Source: Kribbella flavida DSM 17836
GTDB taxonomy: Bacteria; Actinomycetota; Actinomycetes; Propionibacteriales; Kribbellaceae
Length of the DNA stretch: 64,000 nt
Assembly (NCBI RefSeq): GCF_000024345.1
Contig: NC_013729.1
Coordinates: forward strand, 4,278,001-4,342,000
Reading direction: 5' to 3'
Position numbers and translations under genes: made by a program. Below, piece by piece: positions 43,501 to 52,000 of this stretch. Under the pieces are notes generated by a model. It worked only from the letters and a program-made list of their open reading frames with translations. It was not told the origin of the DNA and ran no database searches. How positions within the stretch are numbered: the first letter of the stretch is position 1; each line of letters opens with the position of its first letter.

Positions 43501-43582
43501 CCCGAACCCTTGCCTCGGGCACCACCACCGGATCACCGTCCGGCGTCCACACAGTGAGCGGCCCCAGTACCCCAAAACGCAT
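40532..43582 (-). CDS. AfsR/SARP-type transcriptional activator with NB-ARC ATPase and TPR domain
   Basis: The 1016-residue regulator begins with an OmpR-type winged-helix domain (RFGVLGPLTVWTPDGDPVVV, residues 1-90), then a bacterial transcriptional activator (BTAD) helical domain to about residue 240. An STAND/NB-ARC ATPase follows, with P-loop TLTGLGGVGKTRLALEV near residue 290 and LLLVLDNCEH as Walker B. A long TPR-like C-terminal half runs from residue 600. AfsR-like proteins activate secondary metabolism or stress genes; the target is unknown. TACTGT lies six bases before the ATG at 43582. It is divergent from the SDR gene at 43674, a possible target, and coupled to the P-loop kinase downstream. 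Confidence 0.92.
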   Translation of the reverse strand: MRFGVLGPLTVWTPDGDPVVVPEARVRVLLARLLVAPGRVVSADRLVDDLWGDALPSNPANALQTAVSRLRRAIGTDLVVRRPPGYLLNVPLDAVDSGRFAELGSRARRRTAAERQAALLDEALGLWRGDAYAGFADEPFARAAAAALEEQRLVVWEDYAEARLRLGDHAALAGELRHLVEQHPLRERLRAAQLRALHGAGRTTEALDGYRELSRLLRDELGLDPGAELAALHQDILRGEPSAPSRQQLSLVPPPAPLPASPTALVGRDGAVAEVRTLIGTHRMVTLTGLGGVGKTRLALEVARSQDEVCFVELAGLPRDATLDGVADLVAAALGIRDGAHHSRPYAERLAGALRGRQLLLVLDNCEHIAEPVAALVPQVLSAPGVRVLATSREAIGVSGEHLWEVPPLDIPSPGAPPTDVLRSGAVQLFAARAAAASPGFSVSADNAGTVAMICRRVDGIPLAIELASARIRVLGTAGLAERLDDRFAVLTGGPRDAPPRQRTLRAVLDWSWELLTAAEQTVLRRLAIFADGCSLDAAETLCSGDGVHPSQVLDLLARLVDRSLVVVTHTADGPRYRLLESVAAYGEQQLASEERDRLQYEHATYYTSFAAEAAGHLCGPDQQRWLRRLDTETGNLRRALTDDRFRPQLARALVWYWFLRGRLSEALRATVPEDNAVLAAWHAGFRLLSGERTEGHAAAHLHDAVTDPHERAMAGWFLGYATTRYDDPAVGEALIRAALAEFESLGDRWGIAAALSVRALQRYVRGELDSAATDAERSLAVFGETGDRWGRIQAGAVLGRLAEIAGDYPAATVWHREGAELAEELALWPEVSLRWSELGRMALLQGDHTRADELHQRGRTLAVEHSDPAGQEFAEVGLALSARRRGRFAEAEALLRPWLEWNRRFEADNGAALILAELGFAAEQRQEADTALDLHTEGLAAARRTGDPRAIALALEGLAGACLIAAQPDRAEDLLDAATRMRESTGAPLPPAERRDVDRIRAGILLQSQPTDHRL

Positions 43583-43673
43583 GCGTTCACAGTAGCCGCC
43601 AGCGAACCTACAGCAGACCGACAGCACCACCGGACAGAGTCGTCGCATCAACGACGAAACGGAGCGAACCACA

Positions 43674-44414
43674 ATGAAGAAGGCAGTAGTCACCGGTGGC
43701 ACCCACGGCATGGGTCTTGCGATCGTCCGGGAGTTGCTCGCCCGCGGCGCCGAGGTGGTCTTGACCGGCCGCAACGAGCGCAACGTCGAGGAGGCGCGGA
43801 CCGCGCTCAAGGGCGAACCGGCGCACGTCGTACGGTCCGATGCGGCCAGCCTGGCCGACATCGCCGCGCTCGGCGACCTGGTCGGCGAACGACTCGGCCG
43901 GGTGGACTACCTGTTCGTGAACCACGGCATCGCCCAGTTCGCCGAGCTGGCCGACGTGACCGAGGAGGGGTGGGACCGGCACTTCGCAGTCAACACCAAG
44001 GGCACGTTCTTCATCGTGCAGCGGCTCGCCCCGCTGCTCAACGACGGCGGCGCGGTGGTGTTCACCACCGTCGCCAACGATGTCGTGTTCCCCGGGCTGT
44101 CGGCGTACTCGGCGTCGAAGGAGGCGATGCGCGCGTTCGCGCACGTCCTCGCCGTGGAGCTGCTTCCCCGCAAGATCCGGGTGAACAGCGTGGCGCCGGG
44201 CTACATCAAGACGCCGACGATGGGGGTGGCGGACCTGACCGAGGAGGAGCGCAGGGAGTTCGAGCGGCAAGGCGACGAATCGACCCCGCTGCGCCGCAAC
44301 GGCACCGTCGAGGAAGTCGCCGCCGCGGCGCTCTTCCTGGCCGAGCAGGCCACGTTCACCACCAACGTCGAACTGGCGGTCGACGGCGGCTTCGCCCAAG
44401 GGCTGGGGCACTGA
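43674..44414 (+). CDS. Short-chain dehydrogenase/reductase (SDR)
   Basis: This 246-residue classical SDR has TGGTHGMG at residues 7-14, NHG instead of NAG near residue 83, and YxxxK at Tyr145/Lys149. The serine of the catalytic tetrad is replaced by the Thr-Thr pair in VVFTTVANDVV, so activity may be altered, though Thr occurs in some SDRs. The PG-motif (VAPGYIKTP) is normal. Substrate unknown. ACGGAGCG is upstream of the ATG at 43674. One base separates its stop from the next start, so it forms an operon with the Ddn-like gene; it is divergent from the AfsR-type regulator. Confidence 0.88.
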   Translation: MKKAVVTGGTHGMGLAIVRELLARGAEVVLTGRNERNVEEARTALKGEPAHVVRSDAASLADIAALGDLVGERLGRVDYLFVNHGIAQFAELADVTEEGWDRHFAVNTKGTFFIVQRLAPLLNDGGAVVFTTVANDVVFPGLSAYSASKEAMRAFAHVLAVELLPRKIRVNSVAPGYIKTPTMGVADLTEEERREFERQGDESTPLRRNGTVEEVAAAALFLAEQATFTTNVELAVDGGFAQGLGH

Positions 44415-44415
44415 G

Positions 44416-44874
44416 ATGGCCGACTCGACAGCCGAAGTGTTCGACAGCCCGGACCCGTCGGTCGCCGAGCACGTCCGCCGGTACCTCGCCACGAACGGCG
44501 CGAGCGGCTACCTCGAGGGCGGCGTCACCAACCTCGTACTCACCCATCGCGGCCGCACCAGCGGAAAGCTGTACCGGACCGGGCTCTTCTACGGTGAGGA
44601 CCACGGGCGGTGGGTGCTGGTGGCCTCGGGCTCGGCGATCACCCACACCCACCCGCAGTGGTACCTGAACCTGGTCGCGAACCCCGAGGTCGGCGTCCAG
44701 ATCCGCGGCGAACGCTTCCTCGCCCGGGCCAGGACCGCCGAAGGTGCGGAGAGGGACCGGCTCTGGCGCCTGATGGTCGACCTGGCCCCGGTGTACCGAA
44801 CCTATGAGGCCCGCAGTGACCGAACCATCCCGGTGGTCGTGCTAGAACGCGTAGCATCCGAGCCGGCCGGGTAG
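44416..44874 (+). CDS. Deazaflavin (F420)-dependent nitroreductase-family protein, Ddn-like
   Basis: The 152-residue split-barrel protein matches the F420-binding Ddn/nitroreductase family: LTHRGRTSGKLYRTGLFYGE, YVLVASGS-type segment (WVLVASGSAITHTHPQWYLN) and NLVANPEVGVQIRGERF. Such enzymes use reduced cofactor F420 to reduce quinones or other electrophiles, an actinobacterial trait. It starts one base after the SDR stop and probably acts in the same pathway. It is convergent with the large FG-GAP gene, 10 bases away. Confidence 0.9.
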   Translation: MADSTAEVFDSPDPSVAEHVRRYLATNGASGYLEGGVTNLVLTHRGRTSGKLYRTGLFYGEDHGRWVLVASGSAITHTHPQWYLNLVANPEVGVQIRGERFLARARTAEGAERDRLWRLMVDLAPVYRTYEARSDRTIPVVVLERVASEPAG

Positions 44875-44883
44875 CCACTGCCG

Positions 44884-47800
44884 CTAGGAGCTGGTCAGCT
44901 TCCAGCGTTGGCAGGCGCCTTGCCAGTACTCCCAGACGTTCATCGAAGTGGTCGTCGTGTCGACGCAGCCAGGCACGTCCAGCACCATGCCGGACTCGGT
45001 CTGCTGGATGGTGTGGCTGCCGTCGGCGGCGGGTTCCACCCGCCAGGTCTGGCACTCGCTGGCATCGAGGTCGAAGGCAACGACCTGGCCACCGCGCAGC
45101 TGCGAGCAGCCGGCGACCTGGATCGCCTTCTGCGACGCCGGGTCGACGATCTGGTAGACGTCGTCGCCCAAGGGCTTGAGCTGCCAGCGCTGGCACTCGG
45201 CGTTCGACCAGTTGCCGACCCGGACGGCGTTGGAGCCGTCGCAGTTCGTCAGGTCCAGCACGTAGTCGCGCTGGGAGTCGTTGATCGTCGTCATCGTGCG
45301 GATCTTGTACCGGCCGTCGAGCTGCGGTGAGTTCAGAGCCGCGCGGACGACCCACTGCTGGTCGGCCAGTTCCGCGCAGGCACGCTGGACCAGGTTCCCG
45401 CCGTTGGCAACACCGCCGCTGATCCCGCCGCACTTGCCGCTGTGCGCGAACTTGATCCGGAACACGGCGTCGTAGCTGCTGCCCTCGACGTACTCCAGCA
45501 GCACCTGCTGGTTACCGGTCCCCTGGCACGTCGCCTGCACGATCGCGGCCTCGTCCGCCGAGCTCGCGTTCGCCACGTCGAGACACTTGAGGCCGTTGCC
45601 CCCGTTCGCGTGCGCCGGATGCAGCTCGTACTGCTCGGTGCCGGCGACCGGCACGATCCGGAACCGCTGGTGGAGCCCGCCGTAGCAGTCCCACTGCTGG
45701 AACACAGGGGTGCCGGTCTGGCCACCCGCCTCGACCTCCATGCACCGGCCGCTGTGCCGCGCGACCAGTTCGTAGGTGCGCGCTTCCAGGTCGAACGGCG
45801 GCGCCGTACTGGCACCGACCTTCGGTTCCTTCCACCCGGAGACGGGGGCGCTGAACGCCGTACCGGTCGAGCGGAGCTGGAACGCCTCACGGCCACCACC
45901 GGTCAGCGCGGACACCAGCGCGACGTCGTCCTTGCCGTCCTTGTCATAGTCGCCGACCTGCAGGACCGACCGGACGGCGTCCCAGCCGTCGCCGGTCCAC
46001 CAGTCCTGCAGGGCGAGACCCGCACCGGTGGAGTGGAAGACCCGCAACCGGGTGCTGCTGCTGTCGTCGTAGATCGTGACCAGGTCGTCCTTGCCGTCGG
46101 CATCAACATCACCGGCGGCCGGATTGCCCTTGTCCAGGCAGTAGTCACCGGCGAAGACGGCGGACGGCGCCTCGAACCCGTTCCGGGTGGACCGGTAGGT
46201 GTCGATCACCGTGGTGCACGCCGCCGTCTTCTTCAGGACGACCAGATCGTCGACCTGGTCGCCGTCGGTGTCGCCCACCACGATCTTGCTGTGCACCCAC
46301 TCCCCCGATCCGGGTGCCGTCTGCACCCACTGCACCGGTGCGCCCAGGTTGCCGCCGGGGTAGACCATCACCTGCCAGTTCCCGTTGCCGGTGTTCAGCT
46401 GCAGCACGATGTCCGCGAGGCCGTCACCGGTCACGTCGCCGGCGGCGACACGGGCCGACACGACCGTCCAGCCAGGCGTCGCGCGACTCCACACCGGCCC
46501 GCTGAGCGCGTCGTACCGATCGCCGTCGGAAATCAACAGGTACAGCCCGACCCGGTGGCCGGGCTCGTCGCGGAACATGGCGAGGTCGGCGCGACCGTCC
46601 CCGGTGAAGTCGCCTTGCACCGGCCTGGTCCGCGACAACGCGAACCCACCGCTGTTGTCGCTGTCCCAGGCAACCGTCGCGTTGGTGAACGAACCGTCCT
46701 TGCTGGTCAGGTTCCAGACCCGGGTCAGGCCCGCGCCATGGTCCAGGACCAGGTTCACGTCGGCCGCGCCGTCGCCGTTCACGTCACCGCGGACCTTGTA
46801 CTTGTTCGGGTTCGCTCTGGCAATCAGCTTCCACTCGGACGGGTCGCCCGCCGTGCCCGCGTGATCGACCGCTCTGACGAACAGGGTGCGGCTGCTCGAC
46901 GGAACGGTCATCGGCAGGGCCGCCGTGCCGTCCGGGCGCGCCTTGACCCGCAGTGTCAGCTTCGACCGGAGGAATCCGTACCGGTACTCGGCCACGTCGG
47001 TGTCGCCGGACGCCGGCGAGAGGTTCAGAATGCCGACCTCGCGAGCCGGCCGGCCGGGCAACCCGGAGGGGAAGTCGGTCGAGGCGATGGTCGGCCTGCC
47101 CGGTGCTTTCACGTCGATGCGGAAGAAGCACGGCGCGCTGAACGGACCGAAGGTGACCCCGTCGTCGGCGACCTTGTCGTCGCTGCGGGCGGTGTAGAAG
47201 TAGGTTCCGCCGTCGACGAGCTGCCCCGCCGGTACGGCGGACCAGCTGAACGCCGTACCGCTCCCGGTCAGCGGCGAGTCCTGGAGGTGGGCCGAGGTGT
47301 TCTCCGGCCAGCGGGCGATCTCCAGCCGGTTCGACACGTTGTCCCCGTCGGGGTCGCTGACGACCGCGGAGAACTGCGGTGTCACCGTCCCGATCACGGT
47401 CGGCGCCGCCTGGGTCCCACAGGGTCGCGGAGAGGTGAAGTTGACCCGGATCGGCATCCGCGGCGGGGTGTTGTAGGTGACGACGAGCGCCGCCGTCCCG
47501 GCCCGGAACTTCTTCCACTGCCGCTCCCCGGGGCCCTCCACCGTGAGGGACTCGTCCGGCGCCCGCAGTCCGAGCGTGATCGACGGTTCCCGGCGATCGG
47601 CGGCACCTTGCACGATCGCCTCGAGCTCCGGCGTCATGAAGCCCATCGCGAAGTCGGTCCCGCGCGCGGCGCCGCTGGCGGTCGCGACGTGCTGGAGCCA
47701 GTGGTTGCCGGTCGAGTTCCAGGTCACGCTCTCGGCGCGGCTGATCGGCCGGGTGTGCCAGAGCTGGACGGGCGTCGGCGTCGATGACGGCGTGTGCCAC

Positions 47801-48849
47801 AGCGTGATGCTGAACTTGGCGTCGATGATCCGAGCCCCCGCGAGCCCCGTGGTGCCGAGCTGGAACAGCGACCGGTAGACGTCCCTGTCCGGCCCCCAGG
47901 CCGAGCCGACCTTCGCGCCGTCACCACGGTCGTAGTCCCAGTACGGCGTGGTCGGGTGCTCCTGGTTGACGTGGGTCCACAGGTCGCCGACGAAGCTGGT
48001 CCAGGGTGGATCGATGAGCAGCGGGAACTTGGTGTCCGGGCTGGTCAGCAGCCGCTGATCGGGCACGACGGTCAAAACCCCTCCACTGTGCTTGACCGGC
48101 ATGGCCGACGTTCGTTTGGCGGCGTCCCACATCAGCGCCTGACCGGAACTGAAGACCGTGCGCCCCTTGCGGTCGGTCGCGACGGTCCTTCCGCCGGAGG
48201 TCGCCTTGATCGTCAGACCTTCGCCACGCACCGGGAACTCCAGCTGCCGCAACGCCGGGTTGAGCGCGGCGGCACGGTTCTTCACCACCAGCACCTTGGT
48301 GAATCCGGCCGGCTCGGCCCGCAGCTGCAGGTCGACCCCCGGCAGCACCTCACCGTACGTCGCGACCGGCCCTTGCAGCACCGGCCGCGGCAGCTGTCCC
48401 GGCCACCCCAGCCGGACCCGCGCGTTCTTCGTGCCCAGGGCAACCAGATCGGCGCCCGGGCCACCGCCGGACAGCTCCAGCCCGGTCCCGCTCATGGCGG
48501 GCCGGACCTTGCCGCCGGCACCGAACCGCAGCGTGTGGTCGACCGGCGCCCACCCCTTCGCCGTCCGAACCCGCACCGCCTGCGCGTGCTGGACGAGGGT
48601 GTGGTGGCCGTTCGGATTGACGAAGACCTGACTGGTTTCGGTCCGTGAGCCCTCCACCTCCACCGGCTTGCCGGTACGCCGGGCATCGGCGGCCGGACCC
48701 TGCAACGGCCCCTGCAGCGGACGCTGTTCCACGGCCGGAGTCGGGGCGACGGCCGGATCGGCCGCAGCGGGTGCACCGGTGAGACCCAGTGGGAGCAGGA
48801 GCAGTGCGGCCGAGACGGCCAGGGTTCGAAGCGATCCGGGACGGCGCAC
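44884..48849 (-). CDS. Large secreted DNRLRE/FG-GAP/ricin-B-lectin protein
   Basis: The 1321-residue exported protein has a signal peptide (RTLAVSAALLLLPLGLTG, cut after AAA) and an N-terminal region of about 280 residues with NPNGHHTLVQHAQAVRVR. A DNRLRE-like beta domain spans about 285-460 (GDLWTHVNQEH, ARIIDAKFSITLWHTP, WNSTGNHWLQH). Six calcium-loop FG-GAP/VCBS repeats lie around 683-1000 (GDVNGDGAADVN, GDFTGDGRADLA, GDVTGDGLADIV, GDTDGDQVDDLV, GDVDADGKDDLV, GDYDKDGKDDVA). Two beta-trefoil lectin domains follow, with QxW motifs (QQWDC, CQRWQL, CQTWRV, CQRWKL). It probably adheres to or processes extracellular glycans. GGGAG precedes GTG 48849. It is divergent from the RHS gene. Confidence 0.9.
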   Translation of the reverse strand: MRRPGSLRTLAVSAALLLLPLGLTGAPAAADPAVAPTPAVEQRPLQGPLQGPAADARRTGKPVEVEGSRTETSQVFVNPNGHHTLVQHAQAVRVRTAKGWAPVDHTLRFGAGGKVRPAMSGTGLELSGGGPGADLVALGTKNARVRLGWPGQLPRPVLQGPVATYGEVLPGVDLQLRAEPAGFTKVLVVKNRAAALNPALRQLEFPVRGEGLTIKATSGGRTVATDRKGRTVFSSGQALMWDAAKRTSAMPVKHSGGVLTVVPDQRLLTSPDTKFPLLIDPPWTSFVGDLWTHVNQEHPTTPYWDYDRGDGAKVGSAWGPDRDVYRSLFQLGTTGLAGARIIDAKFSITLWHTPSSTPTPVQLWHTRPISRAESVTWNSTGNHWLQHVATASGAARGTDFAMGFMTPELEAIVQGAADRREPSITLGLRAPDESLTVEGPGERQWKKFRAGTAALVVTYNTPPRMPIRVNFTSPRPCGTQAAPTVIGTVTPQFSAVVSDPDGDNVSNRLEIARWPENTSAHLQDSPLTGSGTAFSWSAVPAGQLVDGGTYFYTARSDDKVADDGVTFGPFSAPCFFRIDVKAPGRPTIASTDFPSGLPGRPAREVGILNLSPASGDTDVAEYRYGFLRSKLTLRVKARPDGTAALPMTVPSSSRTLFVRAVDHAGTAGDPSEWKLIARANPNKYKVRGDVNGDGAADVNLVLDHGAGLTRVWNLTSKDGSFTNATVAWDSDNSGGFALSRTRPVQGDFTGDGRADLAMFRDEPGHRVGLYLLISDGDRYDALSGPVWSRATPGWTVVSARVAAGDVTGDGLADIVLQLNTGNGNWQVMVYPGGNLGAPVQWVQTAPGSGEWVHSKIVVGDTDGDQVDDLVVLKKTAACTTVIDTYRSTRNGFEAPSAVFAGDYCLDKGNPAAGDVDADGKDDLVTIYDDSSSTRLRVFHSTGAGLALQDWWTGDGWDAVRSVLQVGDYDKDGKDDVALVSALTGGGREAFQLRSTGTAFSAPVSGWKEPKVGASTAPPFDLEARTYELVARHSGRCMEVEAGGQTGTPVFQQWDCYGGLHQRFRIVPVAGTEQYELHPAHANGGNGLKCLDVANASSADEAAIVQATCQGTGNQQVLLEYVEGSSYDAVFRIKFAHSGKCGGISGGVANGGNLVQRACAELADQQWVVRAALNSPQLDGRYKIRTMTTINDSQRDYVLDLTNCDGSNAVRVGNWSNAECQRWQLKPLGDDVYQIVDPASQKAIQVAGCSQLRGGQVVAFDLDASECQTWRVEPAADGSHTIQQTESGMVLDVPGCVDTTTTSMNVWEYWQGACQRWKLTSS

Positions 48850-49041
48850 GGACGGTCTCCCTCAGCGTGAGGCGGGACGAGGACGGCAGTCACGCTGACA
48901 TCGGCCGGGGAGCCGGGGAAGCATTACACAATTCTTTGCAGCGTCGGTGGACGGTCTTTCAGATTTCCTGAAAATCGTTGTCCGGCCGGGGCGGCGGTCG
49001 CTTCACTCGGGGCGATTCCATCCCGTTCAGGAGGTAGATCC
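48850..49041. promoter_or_regulatory. Divergent intergenic region of the two giant secreted genes
   Basis: The 192 bases include AT-rich TTACACAATTCTTT and the inverted repeat TTTCAG-ATTTC-CTGAAA (48957-48973) in an otherwise GC-rich stretch; AGGAGGTAGATCC precedes the RHS start at 49042. Shared regulation is likely but not shown. Confidence 0.45.
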
Positions 49042-52000
49042 ATGCGTCGTCGACGACGGCACGCGTTCCGCGCGGCCGTGGCCGGCCTGGTGGCGATCAG
49101 TCTGCTCGCGAGCACGCCCGGGCTGTCCGCCGCCACGCCACCACCCGAGACCCGCTCCACGAAGGACCCGAAGGCGGGCTGGAAAGCCCGCAAGGACCGG
49201 TCGATCCCGGTCCAGGGTGTCGACTCCAGGACCGGCGTACCGGACCGCGACGGCGAGCTGGCCGTGACCAGCGTCCCGGAGCCGGTCTGGCCGAGCGCGG
49301 GCAAGGCCGAGGCCGTCGTACCGGCGCCGGACGGCCGCGAGCAGCTTCGCGGTCGCGAGCAGGCGGCGGCCCGAGCCGGGGTGCTGCCGGTCCTCATCGG
49401 TCCCCCCACCTCTGCCCCGGCCGCCGCAGCCGCAAAGGCCGCTGCTCCCGGCAAGGTCGCCGTCGAGCTCGACGGCCGGGTCGGCAACGAGGTCCGGCTG
49501 CGGCTGCGACGTACCGATGGCGTGCGCGGCACCGGGCCGGTCTCGGTGCAGCTCGACTACAGCGGCTTCAAGCAGGCCTTCGGTGGCGACTGGAGCACGC
49601 GGCTCCAGCTGGCGACGCTGCCCGCCTGTGCGGCCAGGACCCCGGACGCGGCGGCCTGCCGCGCCGTCCCGGTGCCGACTCGCAACGACGGCAAGGGCAA
49701 GGTCTCGGCCGACGTACCGGTCGGCACGGAGTTCTCCACGCTCGCTCTCCAGGCCGCCGCCTCCGGACCGGCCGGCGACAGTACGGCGACGTCGCTGAGC
49801 CCGACCGCCACCTGGCAGGTCGGCGGCTCGTCCGGCGACTTCGCCTGGTCGTACCCGATGCAGGTCCCGCCGAGCCTCGGCGGGCCGAAGGCGGATCTCT
49901 CGCTCGGCTACTCCTCCGGCAGCGTCGACGGCCGCACCACGGCCGGCAACAGCCAGTCCTCGTGGGCCGGGGCCGGTTTCGAGTTCGCCCCCGGCGGTTC
50001 GATCGAGCGCAAGTACGCCTCCTGCGGCGCGAAGTCCGAGCAGACCGGCAACAACGGCACGACCCCGGTCGGCGACTACTGCTGGGCCACCGACAACGCC
50101 ACGTTCTCGCTCAACGGCAGCGGCGGCGAGCTCGTGCTCGACGACACGACCAAAGCCTGGAAGTCCCGCACCGACGACGGGATGACGGTCGAGCGGCGGA
50201 CCGGCGCGGACAACGGCGACCTCGGTCCGGCCGAGGGCGCCGGCGCCAAGGGCGAGTACTGGGTGCTGACCGACAAGGCCGGGACCAAGTTCTACTTCGG
50301 CCAGAACAAGTTGCCCGGAGCCACCACCGCCGCGCAGAACACCAACTCGGTCTGGACGCTGCCGGTGTTCGGCAACCACAAGGACGAGCCGTGCCACCAG
50401 GCGACGTTCGCCGCATCGCAGTGCCACCAGGCGTACCGCTGGAACCTGGACTACGTCGTCGATGCCTTCGGCAACACGATGAGCCTGTTCTACGACGTCG
50501 AGGAGAACCGGTACGCGCGCGCCGGCACCGCCAGCACGGTCAGCAAGTACACCCGGGCCGGCCACCTCAAGCGGATCGAGTACGGCCAGCGGGACGGCAA
50601 GGTCTTCGACAGCACCGCAAAGGTCGCGGCCGTCACCATCGACACCGCCGAGCGCTGCGTGAAGTCCGCCGGCTGTGTGGCGTCGGACTACCCGGACACG
50701 CCACTCGACCTGGAGTGCACCAGCGACACGAACTGCGCCAACAAGTTCTTTCCGTCGTTCTGGACCAAGAAGCGGCTGGCGAAGGTCACCACGCACGTCT
50801 GGCGGGGGGCGGCGTACGCGCCGGTCAGCTCCTGGACCTTCCGGCACAGCTTCCTCTCCCCGAACGACGAGGGTCGTTCACCGATGCTGTGGCTGGAGGG
50901 CGTCACGAACGCGGGCCTGGTCGGCGGCCAGACGACGTTGCCGGAGACTACCTTCAGCGCCGCGATGATGCCGAACCGCATCCTCGGTCCGGACTCGGTC
51001 GGTCAGCCGGCGCTGAACTGGCCGCGGATGAAGACGATCACCTACGGCACCGGCGGCCAGATCGTGGTCGGCTACAAGGACACCGAGTGCAGCCTGCCCG
51101 GCAACGTGCCGGCACCGGACCGGAACGACAAGCGCTGCCACCCGATCAAGTGGACGCCGCAGAACCAGGCCGAACGCGAGGACTGGTTCCACAAGTACGT
51201 CGTGGACTCCGTCGTCGAACGCGACCTCGTCGGCGGCACCACTGGCTCCGTCACCAAGGTCGAGTACCTCACCCCGCCCGCCTGGCGCCACGACGACGAG
51301 GACGGCCTGGTCGAGGTCGGCAAGAAGACCTGGTCGCAGTGGCGCGGCTACGAAAAGGTCAAGGTCATCACCGGCGACGGCGTGGACGGCCCGCAGCAGG
51401 TGAAGGTCAACACCTACTTCCGCGGCATGGACGGCGACAAACTCGCCACCGGCGGCACCAAGGACGTCCAGATCGCCGACTCCACCGGCGCGAAGGTCGA
51501 CGACACCAACGCCCTGTCCGGCAAGCTCCGCGAGCAGGCAACGTACGACGGCGACGACCTGGTCGAGCGCTCCATCACGAGTCACTGGGTCTCCGACGCC
51601 CGCGCCACCCGCGTCAGGCCCTGGGCCACCACCACGTCCCACCAGGTCGAAGAGCAGGCCGTGGCCCAGGACGAAGCGGTCGGCACCGGCTGGCGCAAGA
51701 GCGCCTCGTCGAACACGTTCGACGCCGCGACCGGTCTCCTGAAGGCCAAGACCGACGAACGCGACAAGTCCAACCCCAACGACGACATCTGCACGCGCTT
51801 CGAGTACTTCGACAGTCCGATCCGCGGCATCACCGGTCTCCCCTCCCGACAGCAAACCGTCGACGTGGCCTGTGACAAGCCCTGGTCCAAGACCGATGTC
51901 ATCTCGGACCAGAAGATCGGCTACGACCCGAACACCGGCGCGAAGCTGACCACGCAGCGGCTCGCCGGATTCGATGGCGCAGGCAACGAGCAGTACCAGA

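Noticed and set aside
43583-43861. N-terminal extension of the AfsR-type regulator
   Set aside because: It would overlap the divergent SDR gene, and the family N terminus (RFGVLGPLTV) begins at 43582.
45442-47787. Long plus-strand frame opposite the FG-GAP gene
   Set aside because: Shadow of the minus-strand gene, which shows signal peptide, FG-GAP and ricin motifs.
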